Source: Palaemon carinicauda | Taxonomy: Eukaryota; Arthropoda; Malacostraca; Decapoda; Palaemonidae | Reading direction: 5' to 3' | DNA length: 64,000 nucleotides | Assembly (NCBI RefSeq): GCF_036898095.1 | Contig: NC_090766.1 | Span: 41,938,095 to 42,002,094, forward strand | Shown here: positions 1 through 11,789 of the stretch, one piece after another | Layout: each line of letters starts with the position of its first letter | How positions within the stretch are numbered: position 1 is the stretch's first letter | Program-made: the position numbers and the translations under genes | The notes under the pieces: model-generated | Seen by the model: the letters and a program-made list of their open reading frames with translations, nothing else | What the model was told of the DNA's origin: nothing | Database searches by the model: none

Positions 1-1900
1 AGAATAAATATAATGATTTTTGTAAAACTCGTAGCTTCATCTTTTATTTAAAGTGATTCACGATAACAACTCTTTCAACTTCTCGCATGAAAAGCTCTTT
101 TAAAGTCATTGATTGCTTGAAAGTTTTTCATATATTAGCTTTTCCTTATTTTACTAACATAGTTTATGTATAAATTTAGGTATGGGTATTAAAAGTTTCG
201 ATGACTGTCACTATTGATGGAATGCTTGCTGTGTTAGTGGTCGGAAAACCTCCACTGAATTGCATTGTTTCATTAAATGCGGTGTTTTTATGCTGAGCTA
301 CGTGGCATTGTAGAGTTGAAAATCCTAAAAAATATTACTTTGTCTTGTTTCCTGGTCCTATCACACATGCAGACGCTCAAGTATTTATCTCATAAATACT
401 TTAGTATCTTGAATATCGCATAGCGTATTCCGCGTTGACTGTCAAATTTAAATATCGAAGTATTAAAAGTCTCCAGTTTCTTCTTGAAAGCCTTAATACC
501 TTAGTCTTTTGGATATTTGGTAAGAGCTTATGTAGTCTTGTGACAGCATATTTGAGTTCTAGAACCTACAGTAGAAATAAATTATTGAATTATCGAAGTA
601 TTTAGAAAAGTTTCCAGTTTCTTCTTGAAAGCCTTAATATCTTTTGTCTTACCAGAAGACCATGTTATATAGTACTGGGATCGCATAATTGAGAGTTCTA
701 GAACCTACAGTAGACATATATTTTGGTTCCCATAATTTAAAACCATCTGTTAACTCTTCTCTTGTCGACACGATTCGTTGATTGTACGATGTGTAGCAAT
801 TCTTAAGATATTTTAGATATCCGGTTCTGATAACTCTTCATTGCACAAATTTTAATTTCTATACTGGGTTTACTAGGCAACCAGTGTGTTCAAATGGCAT
901 ATGAGTAATCCTTTCTCGGTGTGGGACACCTTTGACCAGCCGTACTCCTTTGACCAGTCGTGCTCCTCTGTTTATTATGTTTTATCTTTTCTTAGGTTGC
1001 ACTTTGGTTAGATTTTGATAGATGTAGTTACAATAATCAGTCCTTATGATAGTACAGTTAATCATAATTTTCTCTAAGGAATATTCATTCAGATACTTAA
1101 TTACTAAAGCAATGTTTCCAGGGTGATATAGTGTTTCTTACATAATTTATTTGAGCACAGAAATTGCAGTCTAGTAGGTCAACGAACAACACTAGATATC
1201 GGGACCAGGTTCTTAATTATTTGTATATCGCCCAAGTCTCTCGTAGTTTTTCTTTCCTACAACCATAAACTCTTATTTTCATTTAGATTTAGTGGTTTTA
1301 CTGTAATTGATTTCCTAACACTAGTAAGAAAGTGATATAAACTGTGTTATCATCGATGTCATTTAAGGAGAAGTGAAACTGTGTATCAACTGAAAATAGT
1401 TGAAACTTCACTTCACGTCACTTTTGAAAGAAAATTGGCTCTTGTACACTTTCCCTAGGGTGCCCCTCTGCTTAATGGTTCATATGATGAGAAGGTACCA
1501 TTTCGCACACTGTACTGTGTCTACACTGTATTCTTGTAGATACTCGAAAGCCTTATCTTCAATACCATGAAGCAACAGTTCATGCACAACTGTATGAAAA
1601 CGAGCACTAAGATAGTAATATTGTGAAAGGACTAATATCAAAAATTATAAAAATCTATATTGCTTAAAATATGAAGAACTCTTAACAATAGCGTGTAATC
1701 TAAAATAAAATTGATATAGATATAGAAAAACCATGGATCACTTGTAGGAAACAAGTGTGGCGTAATGATCCCGATAAGTATTATCCCAGTGATTCCAAAA
1801 CTGTTGCTTCTCATCTTGGTTATTGTTAAAATTCCATCTTGATTACTTTCCCTAGTCATAGAAAAATAGTCAAATCTGACTGGTGATCGCCAGTCTGCGA
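1..1900. other. AT-rich non-coding stretch
   Basis: No convincing coding frame, exon or RNA gene was seen here. Apart from the direct duplication at 454-713, the stretch is ordinary AT-rich sequence and could be intergenic or intronic. Confidence 0.5.
454..713. repeat. Two-copy direct repeat, offset ~138 bp
   Basis: The stretch starting ATCGAAGTATT at 454 and ending TTCTAGAACCTACAGTAG near 574 recurs at 592-713. Both copies carry CCAGTTTCTTCTTGAAAGCC near their start. The copies have drifted in the middle, so this is an older local tandem duplication. No coding potential was seen. Confidence 0.75.
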
Positions 1901-1904
1901 TTAG

Positions 1905-2190
1905 TCTCACTCAAACTCGTTAGTTCCTTCAGTCGCTGCAACCTCACAACCCTTGTGGGCTAAGGATCGGGGGTGGGTTGGCGGAGCCTTTACGGTCTAT
2001 CAGCTGATTCATCAGCAGCCATTGCCTGGCCCTCCTTGGTCCTAGCTTGGGGGGAGAGGGGGATTGGGCGCTGACCATATGTATATATGGTCAGCCTCTA
2101 GGACATTGTCCTGCTTGATAGGACAATGTCACTTTCCCTTGCCTCTGCCATTCATGAGCGACCTTTAAACCTTTGATTAAGAATCTTCCT
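1905..2190. repeat. Dispersed GC-richer repeat with two hairpins
   Basis: A GC-richer island in AT-rich surroundings. It contains two exact hairpins: CTGACCATAT / ATATGGTCAG (2071-2094, 4-nt loop) and GACATTGTCC / GGACAATGTC (2102-2130). I remember closely similar sequence as a very common dispersed repeat in decapod genomic DNA, which is recall and not a search result. There is no reading frame, and no clear A/B-box promoter was identified, so calling it a SINE would be a guess. Confidence 0.55.
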
Positions 2191-3480
2191 GGCGAGAGAA
2201 GTAATAAATAAGTTTAACTAGCAATTTCGTTTTGTGGAAACTTCATTTTACCATTCGAAATACTACTTACCCTTCGTAAGCTTCCATCTAGGGAAATTCA
2301 TTCATGGTTTGATGCCTACTATGTATCCCTTGAGTTCATTATCAAATGTCTATTTTGATAATAAGTTTTGTTTTCTAATGAGCTTTTTTTTTTCTTTTTT
2401 TTCGGTAACTCTATTGGTCTTATTAACTTATGAGGGATATTTTGTTATGAACAGAGCATTTGAAGTCATTCAGGGTTTTATGAGAGGTTAGATAATTTAA
2501 AAAAAAAAAAATTGGTATTGTATTCAAATAGGGCTGTTAAGCTACTTAAAGCCATTAAAGTAGATATAAATGGTAGCTTTTTTTTTTTTTTTGATAGAGG
2601 CATCTTAATTTTGATAACTGATAATGGTGATATGGTAATAATTATGATAGTGGTAGTGATAAGTCTTGACATTTCCCTTCAACAATTGTCGATTAGACTG
2701 ACTTTATACTTCATGAATGTCGAATAAGCTTTTTGTCTGTAGTGTGGAAATTAGGATTTTCCAGTTGCTTCAATAATGTATTAGAATATATAAATATTTA
2801 CTAATGTTGACAGAGAATTACTTATCTGATTTTTAAGTTTACACCCTGCTTCTTGGTTATACTCAATCTTATTACCTTCGAACCTTAAATAGATTACTAA
2901 CGTATTATCTAATTTGGTAAGATTAAAGAACCCGGTTCGAATAGGCTAATTCTTAAAGACTTGAAGTTAAACGAACCTGTGATATGGAGTTGGTTACCCG
3001 TAGAGTAATGTATATCTCAGTTCCCGTTTCATTTGTCTATCTTACTTCATATTGTAACTGCGAAATCCCCCATCCCAATTTCTCTCCCCCCCCCCCCCCC
3101 CCTTCCCGACCCCCAAGGTTCTGTATATCCCCAGGCCCCAGTTCCGAAACTTAGGACCCAATAATCATACTTTTAAATAAAATTGGTGTACTGTATACAC
3201 TGTTAAAAATTTGCCGTTAAAAGACTAAAAATCCTGCAATAAATATTGCCAGGTATTTATAGTTTCAAAAACTGATATATTGACATTAAGGAGTGATATT
3301 ACAACCGCGTAAAAGATAATTGCAAAGTAGCGTATAATTACGATCGCCTGTATTTTACTGAAATACGGCTGAGAACAGTATATATCTGTGGAGAATATCA
3401 AATTAAAATACTGTTTTTTGTATGTGCAGTTTAAGATTTTCGTAAATAAGATTTTCATAAGATTGGCCAATAACGTGCTT
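2190..3480. other. AT-rich non-coding stretch with homopolymers
   Basis: Contains poly-A and poly-T runs (around 2500 and 2580) and a run of about 17 C at 3087-3103. The short frames here are broken by homopolymers and resemble no protein I recognise. Nothing else supported. Confidence 0.5.
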
Positions 3481-3499
3481 TGTATCGTATATGCAAGCA

Positions 3500-3860
3500 T
3501 GACTTTTTTTACGTTTTCTGTACTTAACTGTATCATACATTTTTACCTAGTTGCAGAGTTTTTTACCTTTGCTATACTTAACTGTACCATAATTTTACCT
3601 AGTTGCAGAGTTTTCTACCTTTTATGTACTTAACTGTGCCATATTTTACCTAGTTGCAGAGTTTTTTACATTTGCTGTACTTAACTGTACCATACTTTTT
3701 ACCTAATTGCAGAGTTTTTTACCTTTTCTGTACTTAACTGTACCATAATTTTACCTAGTTGCAGAGTTTTTTTTACCTTTTATGTACTTAACTGTGCCAT
3801 ATTTTACCTAGTTGCAGAGTTTTTTACCTTTTTCTGTACTTTTACCCAGTTGCAGAGATA
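3500..3860. repeat. Minisatellite, ~55-60 bp unit, about 6 copies
   Basis: The words TGTACTTAACTGTACCATA and TTTTACCTAGTTGCAGAGTT alternate about six to seven times. A variant unit reading ATGTACTTAACTGTGCCATA recurs about three units apart (near 3625 and 3782), suggesting a trimer was duplicated. Unit length varies through T-runs. Confidence 0.85.
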
Positions 3861-4114
3861 AAAGTAGTTATAACAGATAAGTATCAGGAGGTTAGTTTGG
3901 GTTGAAAATATCCGTTATCAGCAATGGATTGATCAGAAATTATCCAAATGATGAAACGATAAAGTGGAAAAGATTCTGAAGCTAAACATTAGAAAATAAT
4001 GATAAATTAATCCGGGAAAATCTTCCTGGCAAAGGTGATAATGTTAGAGCTCTTTATGCATATTAAGATGGTGGAATTTTAACGAGCGAACGTTAGAGAA
4101 ATATACTTGTATTA

Positions 4115-4465
4115 TTGTTGTTGTTGTTAGTTACGAAGTTACAACCCTAGTTGGAAAAGCAGAATGCTATAAGCCCGACATCTCCAACAAGGAAAATAAC
4201 CCCAGTGAGGAAAGGAAATGAGGAAATTACAAGAGAAGCAATTAACAATTAAAGTAAATATTTTAATCACAGCAATACCACCACAACAAATCTTTCACAT
4301 ATAAACTATGTAAACTTAAAACCAAAAAAAGAGGAAGAGAAAAGATAAAATAGTGCCCGAATGTAGAGTACCCTCAAGCAAGAAAACTACCCCGAGACCG
4401 TGAAAGACCATGGTTCAGAGGCTATGGCACTATCCAAGACCAGAGAACAATGGTTTGATTTTGAT
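4115..4465 (+). repeat. Truncated copy of TIR-bearing dispersed repeat
   Basis: Matches the left ~330 bp of the element at 51754-52338: ACAACCCTAGTTGGAAAAGC, CCCAGTGAGGAAAGGAAA, ATATAAACTATG and AGAGAACAATGGTTTGATTT occur in the same order in both. The copy stops near 4465, where the other copy goes on to its right terminal inverted repeat. It is non-coding. Confidence 0.8.
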
Positions 4466-4469
4466 TTGT

Positions 4470-6113
4470 CTTTCTCTTAGAAGAGAATTACAATAATTAA
4501 GTAACGTATATAATTCAGGGAAACAATTTTTACACTACGGGCAACACATTCAGTTGAAATTACGGAGGTACAAAGTGCTGTGAACAATTCTTTTTCATAT
4601 ATACTTGGCTTTGTGAAAGTCTTTCTAATAGTTGAATTTACGTTCATTCAAACTTCCGTCAAAATCTGTTACTTGACTAACGTTAGTTGTCTTATTTAAA
4701 GCTATTCAAAGGTTACAGATGATTTGCAGATGTAACTTCATCATAAAAGGTTTTGTGTTATTTTACTTCGTGTAAATTCGAAATTATTTATGTAGGTGTT
4801 TTTAATTTTTAAACCAGTTGTAACTAGATGGGGTTTTTTTTGGTTTATGCAAATTATTACTGGGTTTTGTATTTAGCTTTTTTGGTTTGTGTAAATTATT
4901 ACTGGGTTTGTATTTAGCTTTTATTCATTTATGTAAATTAAAGATAGAATGGGCTGTCAAGCAAGACGAACAGCTCCATTTGACCACTTTTTGTCAATAA
5001 ACTGTTTGAATTTGAATTTGTATTTGTAACTTCGTTTGAAGAGTTATGGACGTAGTGATAGTAATTTTTATCGTATTAAGAGCAATTTGAAAAAAGATTG
5101 CATTAAAACGCACAATCGGGTTTCAAAGGAAACTTTTTGGGTTTATTAAACTTACGCATAGGGTTTTCAGTTTGACATCTAGACAAAGAGTGGTCAGGAC
5201 AAAGGCTACTATTTTTGCTAGACATTATTCTGTTCGTAAATTTCTTAGCCTATCTTATTCTAGTTGCCTTAGGATGAAAATTAAAACAGATCTTTTTATT
5301 TAATAAAAACTTAAAAATTTACAGATTTGTAGATTTTGCGCCCCAGTGAAAGCATAGAAATGCCGCAATGAATATTGGTAGTTTTATATTTAGTTTTTTA
5401 ATGTGTAATTTTGTATTGGATGTTACTTCAATACATTACATGACCTTATATAGACACTGTTGACTCTAGATTTATCAAGATGATTTTGCAGGTTTCTTAG
5501 TATTTCGTATTAGAAGGGTAGCATGTTAAGGTTTAATTAAAATGTATTTCAGAAAGTTTTATATTTGAAAGTTGGAACATCATTTCATGTTGGCTGCACT
5601 GAGCATGACTGATGGAAATTCTAATTGGTTCACGTTTCATGCGTTCTAAAGAAAAAACTATTGAAATATACTAAGGGCTTTAAGAAGTGCAAAATAGTAC
5701 AGAATAAAACTGTTAAACTCTTGCCCACAGTAATAGAAACCAATAAGGTTTTTATTTCTATGCATAACCTATAGAATAGAAAGCCCAATTTCTATGTATG
5801 GACATGATCTCTAAGTTTTCTGAAAACAAAAAACAAAACTATAACTTTTACATCCTTATTTGTACCATGCAATTATTCTTTCAATGAAAATCATAAAAAG
5901 GAAAAAAAAAATATTTGAAAGTGTAAAAGTTTGATTTTTGTTCGCTAATTTTGAAATGACCCATCATTCAAGAACTTATAACAATGAATTTAAATTGCCC
6001 AAACCAATAACGCCGTAGAAATTTATAGGTCGTACTTATAATAATAAAAGTTAAATATTGGAAAAGGTTAAAAACTTCAACATCTGGTCATTAAAGTTTA
6101 CTATATTTTAACA
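4470..6113. other. AT-rich non-coding stretch
   Basis: No coding frame recognised. Around 4950-5040 a GC-richer patch ends in AATAAA followed by GAATTTGAATTTG, which could be the 3' end and tail of a retroposed element. That is a weak inference. Confidence 0.4.
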
Positions 6114-6117
6114 GTAG

Positions 6118-6373
6118 TGTACCAACCGTGTGTCACACAATTGTACATAATTCCTTTTGTATATATTATGCTTGTATCTGCGCTCTTCCCTCGCACTAAA
6201 AAGAACCTGAATGATCATGTCTCCGGTTTTGCTCTGTAACATTGTCTGTCTCTCGAACATGTTATGTCCTGTTGCCTTGATGTTTTGTATATAAAGGAGA
6301 GTGTTCCTTAATAAACAACTCAGTTGATTGCATCCTGCCTTTGAGTTCACAACCCTCTCTCTCCTTCGTCACA
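6118..6373 (+). repeat. Left LTR (plus orientation)
   Basis: Starts TGTACCAACC and ends CTTCGTCACA. It contains the TATA-like TATATAAA (6288-6295) and AATAAA (6310-6315), in the order expected for a U3-R-U5 promoter and polyadenylation unit. Confidence 0.8.
6288..6315 (+). promoter_or_regulatory. LTR TATA-like box and polyA signal
   Basis: TATATAAA at 6288-6295 is followed 14 bp later by AATAAA at 6310-6315 inside the left LTR. The spacing is tight but fits short retrotransposon LTRs. Activity is not known. Confidence 0.5.
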
Positions 6374-6374
6374 T

Positions 6375-6390
6375 TGGTGACCCCGGAGTG
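6375..6390 (+). other. Primer-binding-site-like sequence
   Basis: TGGTGACCCCGGAGTG lies one base after the left LTR. Its complement ends in CCA, as expected for a tRNA 3' end. The priming tRNA was not identified. No equivalent is seen beside the inner edge of the right LTR. Confidence 0.55.
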
Positions 6391-6726
6391 ACCGCTCCTC
6401 CCGCCTCCCCTCCCCCCCTCCACCTCTCACCGTTACTATGACGCATACCTTCAGCAGCAGTACTTGCCGTTGCGAGCCGCCCGTATAGCAACGCCTTTTC
6501 AGCTCTCTCAACAACCGTTGGAGGACCAAAGGACTTCGCTCACCCTCGGGAAAATGACCAGTATCACTCGCCTGCAACCTGCCGCAGACGGCTCTCCTCG
6601 TGATGTGAACCCACTTCATGACCTTCAAACCTCCATCAACGCCTACCCCGTGACGAGCCGGAGCGACACAAATGCCTATGAAATCCGTAGGACACACACG
6701 CCTATGAATGCCGTAGGACACACTAA

Positions 6727-6982
6727 TGTGACGAAGGAGAGAGAGGGTTGTAAACTCAAAGGCAGGATGCAATCAACTGAGTTGTTTATTAAGGAACACT
6801 CTCCTTTATATACAAAACCTCAAGGCAACAGGACATAACATGTTCGAGAGACAGACAATGTTACAGAGCAAAACCGGAGACATGATCATTCAGGTTCTTT
6901 TTAGTGCGAGGGAAGAGCGCAGATACAAGCATAGTATATACAAAAGGGATTATGTACAATTGTGTGACACACGGTTGGTACA
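6727..6982 (-). repeat. Right LTR (minus orientation)
   Basis: Reverse complement of the left LTR over 256 bp with only scattered differences, starting TGTGACGAAGG and ending GGTTGGTACA. Its U5 end faces the core, so both outward ends of the pair are U3 ends. Confidence 0.8.
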
Positions 6983-6992
6983 GTAGCTAGCA

Positions 6993-7066
6993 GTGAGAGA
7001 GTAAAAGTGCAATTTTGATGCGCTAAAACGTGAGAGAGTAAAAGTGCAATTTTGATGCGCTAAAAC
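6993..7066. repeat. Exact 37-bp tandem duplication
   Basis: Two exact adjacent copies (6993-7029 and 7030-7066) starting GTGAGAGAGTAAAAGTGC. They lie 10 bp right of the inverted LTR pair. Confidence 0.95.
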
Positions 7067-7124
7067 GAAGACCGCCTCGTGCATTAAAAAGGTTATATCA
7101 AAGTTGAGGGAAAAGGCCATATTA

Positions 7125-9487
7125 GCGATGGAAAATACCTTGTTTCTGTAGATCAAGGACCAGCAGCGCAAAGGAATCTTCATAAACTGGAATGCCTTCC
7201 AGGTAAAAGCAAAGTCTCTGCTCCGCCATTTCACGAAAGATAATCCTCTGCATTCCACCAGCCAAGACCCACATTCCCACATTTGCCTTTCCAAGTCAGC
7301 AAAGGCTGGTTTGGTAAGTTTAACGGCGTTTTGGGCTGAAAAACGCGAAAATTACTGGGGAGTCGACCTCTGCGGACCATGGGACAGTGGCAAGTTTCCC
7401 TGGACAAGATCCAAAAGCTCTTGGAGAAGGGGTTCAAGCCGGAACAATTCTAGAATATGGATGCAACTAAGAAGTTCATAGACACTTATATATAAAATTC
7501 TTATCCTAGTTGATATATAATTTGTGATTAATTTTTTTTTTTTTTTTATTGTAGCATGAAATGTAGCATACCAAAGGGAGCCTTTAATTTTAGTTTTTTT
7601 TTTTCAGTACCTACAGTACCTGTAATATTTTATAACTTTTTTATTTTTTATTTTTTTTTTTATTTTTGATGTTCTTACACTGTGTAAATGTTAATTAGCG
7701 TACGTACTCTTGTTTTTGAAATCTAAAATCTTAGTGTACCGTAGAGACAGGTGTCTACAATAGCCTATTGTATGCAAGTATAGTTTTGTAATTTGAATTT
7801 AGTTTTTGAAACTTACAATATCTGTAATATTTTATTTACTATTATTTTTTTTTTCATGTATGTGCGCTTAACGTAATTGTTAGTTACTGTATGTGTTTGC
7901 TTAAATTTACATGTGCAGTAAATTACTGTATTTTATAGTAGTATATCATACTGTATACTGTATTGTACAAACTGTACTTGAAATATTTTTTTTTCATTGC
8001 TTGACAGGCTTGTTTATGTATGCAAGATGATGCCCCCAAAATGTTCATTACCAAGGAGGAAGGTCATGCTTCTGGATTTAAGACAGCAAAGGACATGTAG
8101 GCTAATGGTATAAATTTTTGTTCCTCTTTTTCTAATTTAAGTGTAAAATTTGGCCTCTCAATTTTTTTAGATTGATTTTTTGTACAGTAATTTTGGCTGT
8201 CTTGTTATAAAAATAGTATGGTATTTACAGCTTATACAGTAATATGGGCGTCTTGTTAAAAAAAATAGTATGGCATTTACGGTGTCATTTTTATATGAAA
8301 TATTACTAACAAAACCCCATGCTAATAAATGACTTCTGCCTTCCCCCATGTGTAGGTTGATTTTGTGGGAAAACCCCAACAGCCACCTTATTGAACCTGG
8401 CTTCATTTATGAAGTTGGCAAGGCCTGTGCATTTCGGGGTCTCGACATGAATTTGCTGTCTGTATACTGAATGCACAAGGAAGGCATGAACGAAAAAGCT
8501 CTTCTCGAGTTGGCTTCTTCAGTATGGCTTCATGCCAGATGTGAAGGACTACCTCGAGAGTAAGGGCATGGAGTTTAAGGTGCTCCTCATCCTTGACAAT
8601 GCTCCTGGACATCTATCCTCCATTAGGATAATGATATCTAATGTGTAAGTGGTGGTGGTTCCTCCAAACACCACTGCACTCATTCAGCCTATGGACCATG
8701 GTGTAATAAAAGATTTAAAGGCCCATTACAGCTAAGAAGTGATGGTGCGACTCCAAGATGCCATCGACAACGACACTGACCTTAACGTTATCCAATTTTG
8801 GAAGGGATTTGTAATGGCAGAATTGTCTGGCTGTTGTCCATGGATTCCTTCCCCAATGTCAAGCCAGAGACCATCATTGCATGTTAGAAACTTGTGTGGC
8901 CATGGTGCATGAAGGACTTTGGCGGCTTCAGTCCTGATGAAGCATTCCAAGAGACGGACAAGAAGATCGTGACTATGCTGGGGACCATTTAAATGGAAGG
9001 CTTCATCTGAAGTGATCGGGAAAGACATCTTGGTTTCGCTAGATGGTCATGATGAGTAGCCAACTTATGAAAACCTGGCTGAATTTGTCCATTCTGCAAG
9101 TGAGGAAGAGGATGTAACTAGACAACTCGTTGTCAGTGATGTCAAGGTTGGTGGAAGAGTTTGGGCAAAGGGCGTACAGCATGGACCATTCATTAGTACG
9201 GACTGAAGATCATGCGATCCATGGATAAGGCTTTAGTTGGTTAAAAGGGCATCTTGGAAAAGATGGAGTATGCAAAACAGCTGCCCGTAACTATTCTCTC
9301 TCCTCTTTGTGAGAAACTGCCATGCCCACCTCTTCCAGCCTCAGAGTCTCGGCCATCACCACCACCACCACTACCATTTCTAACCACTGATTCTTCCGAG
9401 CCTGACACCATTTCTCCAACATCCCTTCTTGCGCAACCCCTCCTCTGGAAACTACAATGGAGCTCGGTCATGATGGTGGCATAGATG
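7125..9487 (+). pseudogene. Decayed Tigger/pogo (DDE) transposase
   Basis: Translating across frames gives, in order, recognisable pieces of a pogo/Tigger transposase. KMFITKEEGHASGFKTAKDM (near 8038) is the start of the DDE region. Near 8575-8620 is VLLILDNAPGHL, the conserved patch with the second catalytic Asp. It is followed by PNTTALIQPMDHGVIKDLKA in broken frames (8660-8720), then KPETIIAC and FGGFSPDEAFQETDKKI (8860-8960), and an acidic C-terminal tail leading to a proline-rich end near 9484. In this family the enzyme cuts and pastes DNA at TA sites. Many stops and frameshifts and long AT-rich inserts (7450-8030) make it non-functional. The N-terminal helix-turn-helix is poorly kept and terminal inverted repeats were not located, so the limits are approximate. 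Confidence 0.85.
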
Positions 9488-9829
9488 ATCCTTCTCCCCA
9501 TGCAGATTGAAATATATTTTTCAGCAACTTTTCGATTTGTAGAGTTCAGTTACCAGAGTTGTAAAGTATATTGCTGTGATGAGTAACTTTTAAGACAAAA
9601 TTTAATACAATACAGGTAAGCCTACACATAGCCTGTACAGTAAAAAGAAATAATTAGATTAATTTAATGTAATGTACGTATGTTTATATTTTAACATAAG
9701 CATAATTTACATTCAGCGGTACAGTTTTCGAGTTTTACAATACAAGTCTTATGAGGTATTCCCCATTATGTTAATTCTTAAATTTTACCAATCTAATTTC
9801 TTAAGATTTTTGTAGGCATGCTGTAAATG

Positions 9830-10560
9830 ATTTGAGGGGAGAGATGGGCTCTCCTTGTCTAACTCTTTTCTCAGTCGAAATTTTCTCGTCTAAATTTTCT
9901 CACCATCTTTGCTATACTGCCCGTTACCTGTATAGATCTCTAGGTTTTCTAACATAAAATTCATCTATTCCATGCTTTTGAAATGCTTTAATTGTTGCTG
10001 AAGTTTTAACAATAAAAACTTTCCGGGTCCATAACTGTCATACATAGTGGGTTGTCATACTTGATGATTTTTCCATCTGCTTGTTAATTTCATGGATATG
10101 TTCAGTGGTTGAATACCTACTTCTGAAACCTGATTACTCTCTACCTACTCTCTAAGTTGATAAAGTCTAGCTGTCTTTTTATTGGACTCGATATGATCTT
10201 TGTGAATATTATATATATTAAGAGTATTTATTTTGCCGTAATTTTTCGGGTCTTTTGTCTCTCCTTTTTGTAAATTATGATTTTTTCCAAGCTGTATTTA
10301 TAGAGCATTTATACAAAAAATTTTTGATTGTGTAAAGTTAGGGAGTTTTACTACTTTTATTTATTATCTTTTATCTATTATTAAATAGATTATCATGCCT
10401 TCTTATGTTGCTGCTTTGCTTCATTAAATGCCTTTTTAGTGTTTTCGTCACTTCTACTGTTACTCTTGGTACTGACTCAGGTGTTTTTTATTAGCGACGT
10501 TATTTCATATGCTATTGTTATCATCATATGGATTTCTTCTACAATTTTTATCACTCCCTC
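9830..10560 (-). pseudogene. Decayed RTE-like LINE reverse transcriptase
   Basis: The reverse complement yields broken but recognisable RT text: SGFRSRYSTTEHIHEINKQM (near 10120), then a stretch aligned with the catalytic A block, then ATIKAFQKHGIDEFYVRK (near 9980) and a remnant of the 'RRGVRQGD' region near 9870. Upstream (10200-10300) is the 'DKRDPKNYRPI'-type block. This is the pattern of RTE/BovB-like non-LTR elements. There are many stops and the catalytic aspartates are not intact. No endonuclease part or 3' tail was identified. Confidence 0.7.
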
Positions 10561-11098
10561 TCTTTTGTTAATGTTTACATTTTTTTTAAAGTAAATATGT
10601 ATGTATATTTTTATATAATATATCTTATTATATGTAATGTTTTTTCTTTAATAGATACTGATGCCCCATGTCGGCGGATAATGGATAATAAGACATTGGA
10701 ACATGGTTTTTTTTCACTTTTTTATATAAAAAGGTTCGTGAATACACTTCACACAGCCAGATACTCTTCAGACGAGTACCATGTTCCTGCGATCGCCCGA
10801 GCGGTAGCCTACTGCTTACCCCTCGGAGCAAGTAAATGCAATGTTGCTCTGTCAATATGTTGAATTGCTAGATTTTGTGGAAATCTCCACTATGATGGAA
10901 ATTACTCTTCCCATTAGGCTTACAACACGTCACCTATCAGACTTAACACACGTTGCCTAAAGAGTTCAGTGTTCGCGCACAACAATTTGACAGTCATAGT
11001 ACTCTTAAAAAAAGTCTTCTATCTCACAGTATAAAACACATATTAATAAATATTTTTCATTAAAGGCTTAGGACACTGAGAGCCATTTGATTTGACAG

Positions 11099-11199
11099 AA
11101 AGGGCTTGTAAATTGATGTTACCAAGTACAAATGCTCTTGCTGAAACACAAGCATGGAGTGACTCCCATCAGCAGGACGTTGCTTCTGAAATGGAGTTG
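11099..11199 (+). CDS. Candidate internal exon, unknown gene
   Basis: After a weak acceptor (GATTTGACAG) a frame is open for 33 codons and includes ETQAWSDSHQQDVASEMEL. Its composition is clearly richer in G/C than the flanks. The end at 11199 uses a weak donor (GTTTGA); without a splice there the frame stops at once. If spliced in phase 0 it would run into the 11790-11861 exon. I do not recognise the protein. This may instead be chance sequence. Confidence 0.3.
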
Positions 11200-11789
11200 G
11201 TTTGAACTACGGTGAAAACACTTTTTTATTAAATTGCATTGAAACTAAAGGCACTGAGTATAGTTTTCTTGTGATTTATAAAAGGTAAGTTGCTTGTTTT
11301 TTACTACTTTCCTAAATAGTGTGAAGATTTCTTAAGGTTTATGAAGAATTTTTGATTTTGCAGTTTGTTTGAACTTTGAACTTGATTTGTATTAATAAAA
11401 CTGATTTGAAAAATGTTCATGGGCCGGAAATTCTCTCTATTGGTGCATAATATTTGAATTTATTGCGACCTAGTATGTATCTCTGTGGCCCCTTATTATT
11501 ACTAGTACTAAATAAATCCTTATTATCCAAGAAATCTATCAGAAGGCCCAACTATAAATTACTCTTATTAGTAGCTAATAAATCCCTTTAACTAATAAAT
11601 CACCAGTATAGAATAAATCACTTTATTACTAACTAAAAATCTTTACTAGTACCTAATACATCACTTTGAGACTCCATATATAATTTTACTATTGACTAAG
11701 AAACCATACTATTCGTACATAATAGCTTTGGCCTAATAAATACTCTTGAGTTATTTTTTTTTCTGTTTTATCTTGCCAACCCCTTTCAG

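Larger units (their letters stand above)
6118..6982. mobile_element. Inverted LTR pair with 353-bp core
   Basis: Two 256-bp LTR-like sequences (6118-6373 and 6727-6982) lie in opposite orientations around a 353-bp core. Both outer ends are TGT...ACA, and GTAG is found on each side (6114-6117 and 6983-6986), consistent with one integration event giving a 4-bp duplication. The left LTR carries TATATAAA, AATAAA and a primer-binding-site-like sequence just inside it. The core holds only leader-type sequence; no gag, protease, RT or integrase was recognised. LTR retrotransposons normally carry direct LTRs, so this is a rearranged non-autonomous derivative, probably Ty3/gypsy-like judging by the PBS and duplication length. 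The arms differ at only a few positions, which suggests a young event. Confidence 0.8.

Noticed and set aside
3087..3103. C-run as a quadruplex-forming or regulatory site
   Set aside because: A plain homopolymer in non-coding sequence; its length is also unreliable in assemblies.
6347..6838. Opposing small frames in the inverted-LTR core as genes
   Set aside because: They run across LTR boundaries and resemble no retroelement protein.
9254..9484. Independent proline-rich small protein
   Set aside because: It is in frame with, and continues, the C-terminal tail of the Tigger transposase relic.
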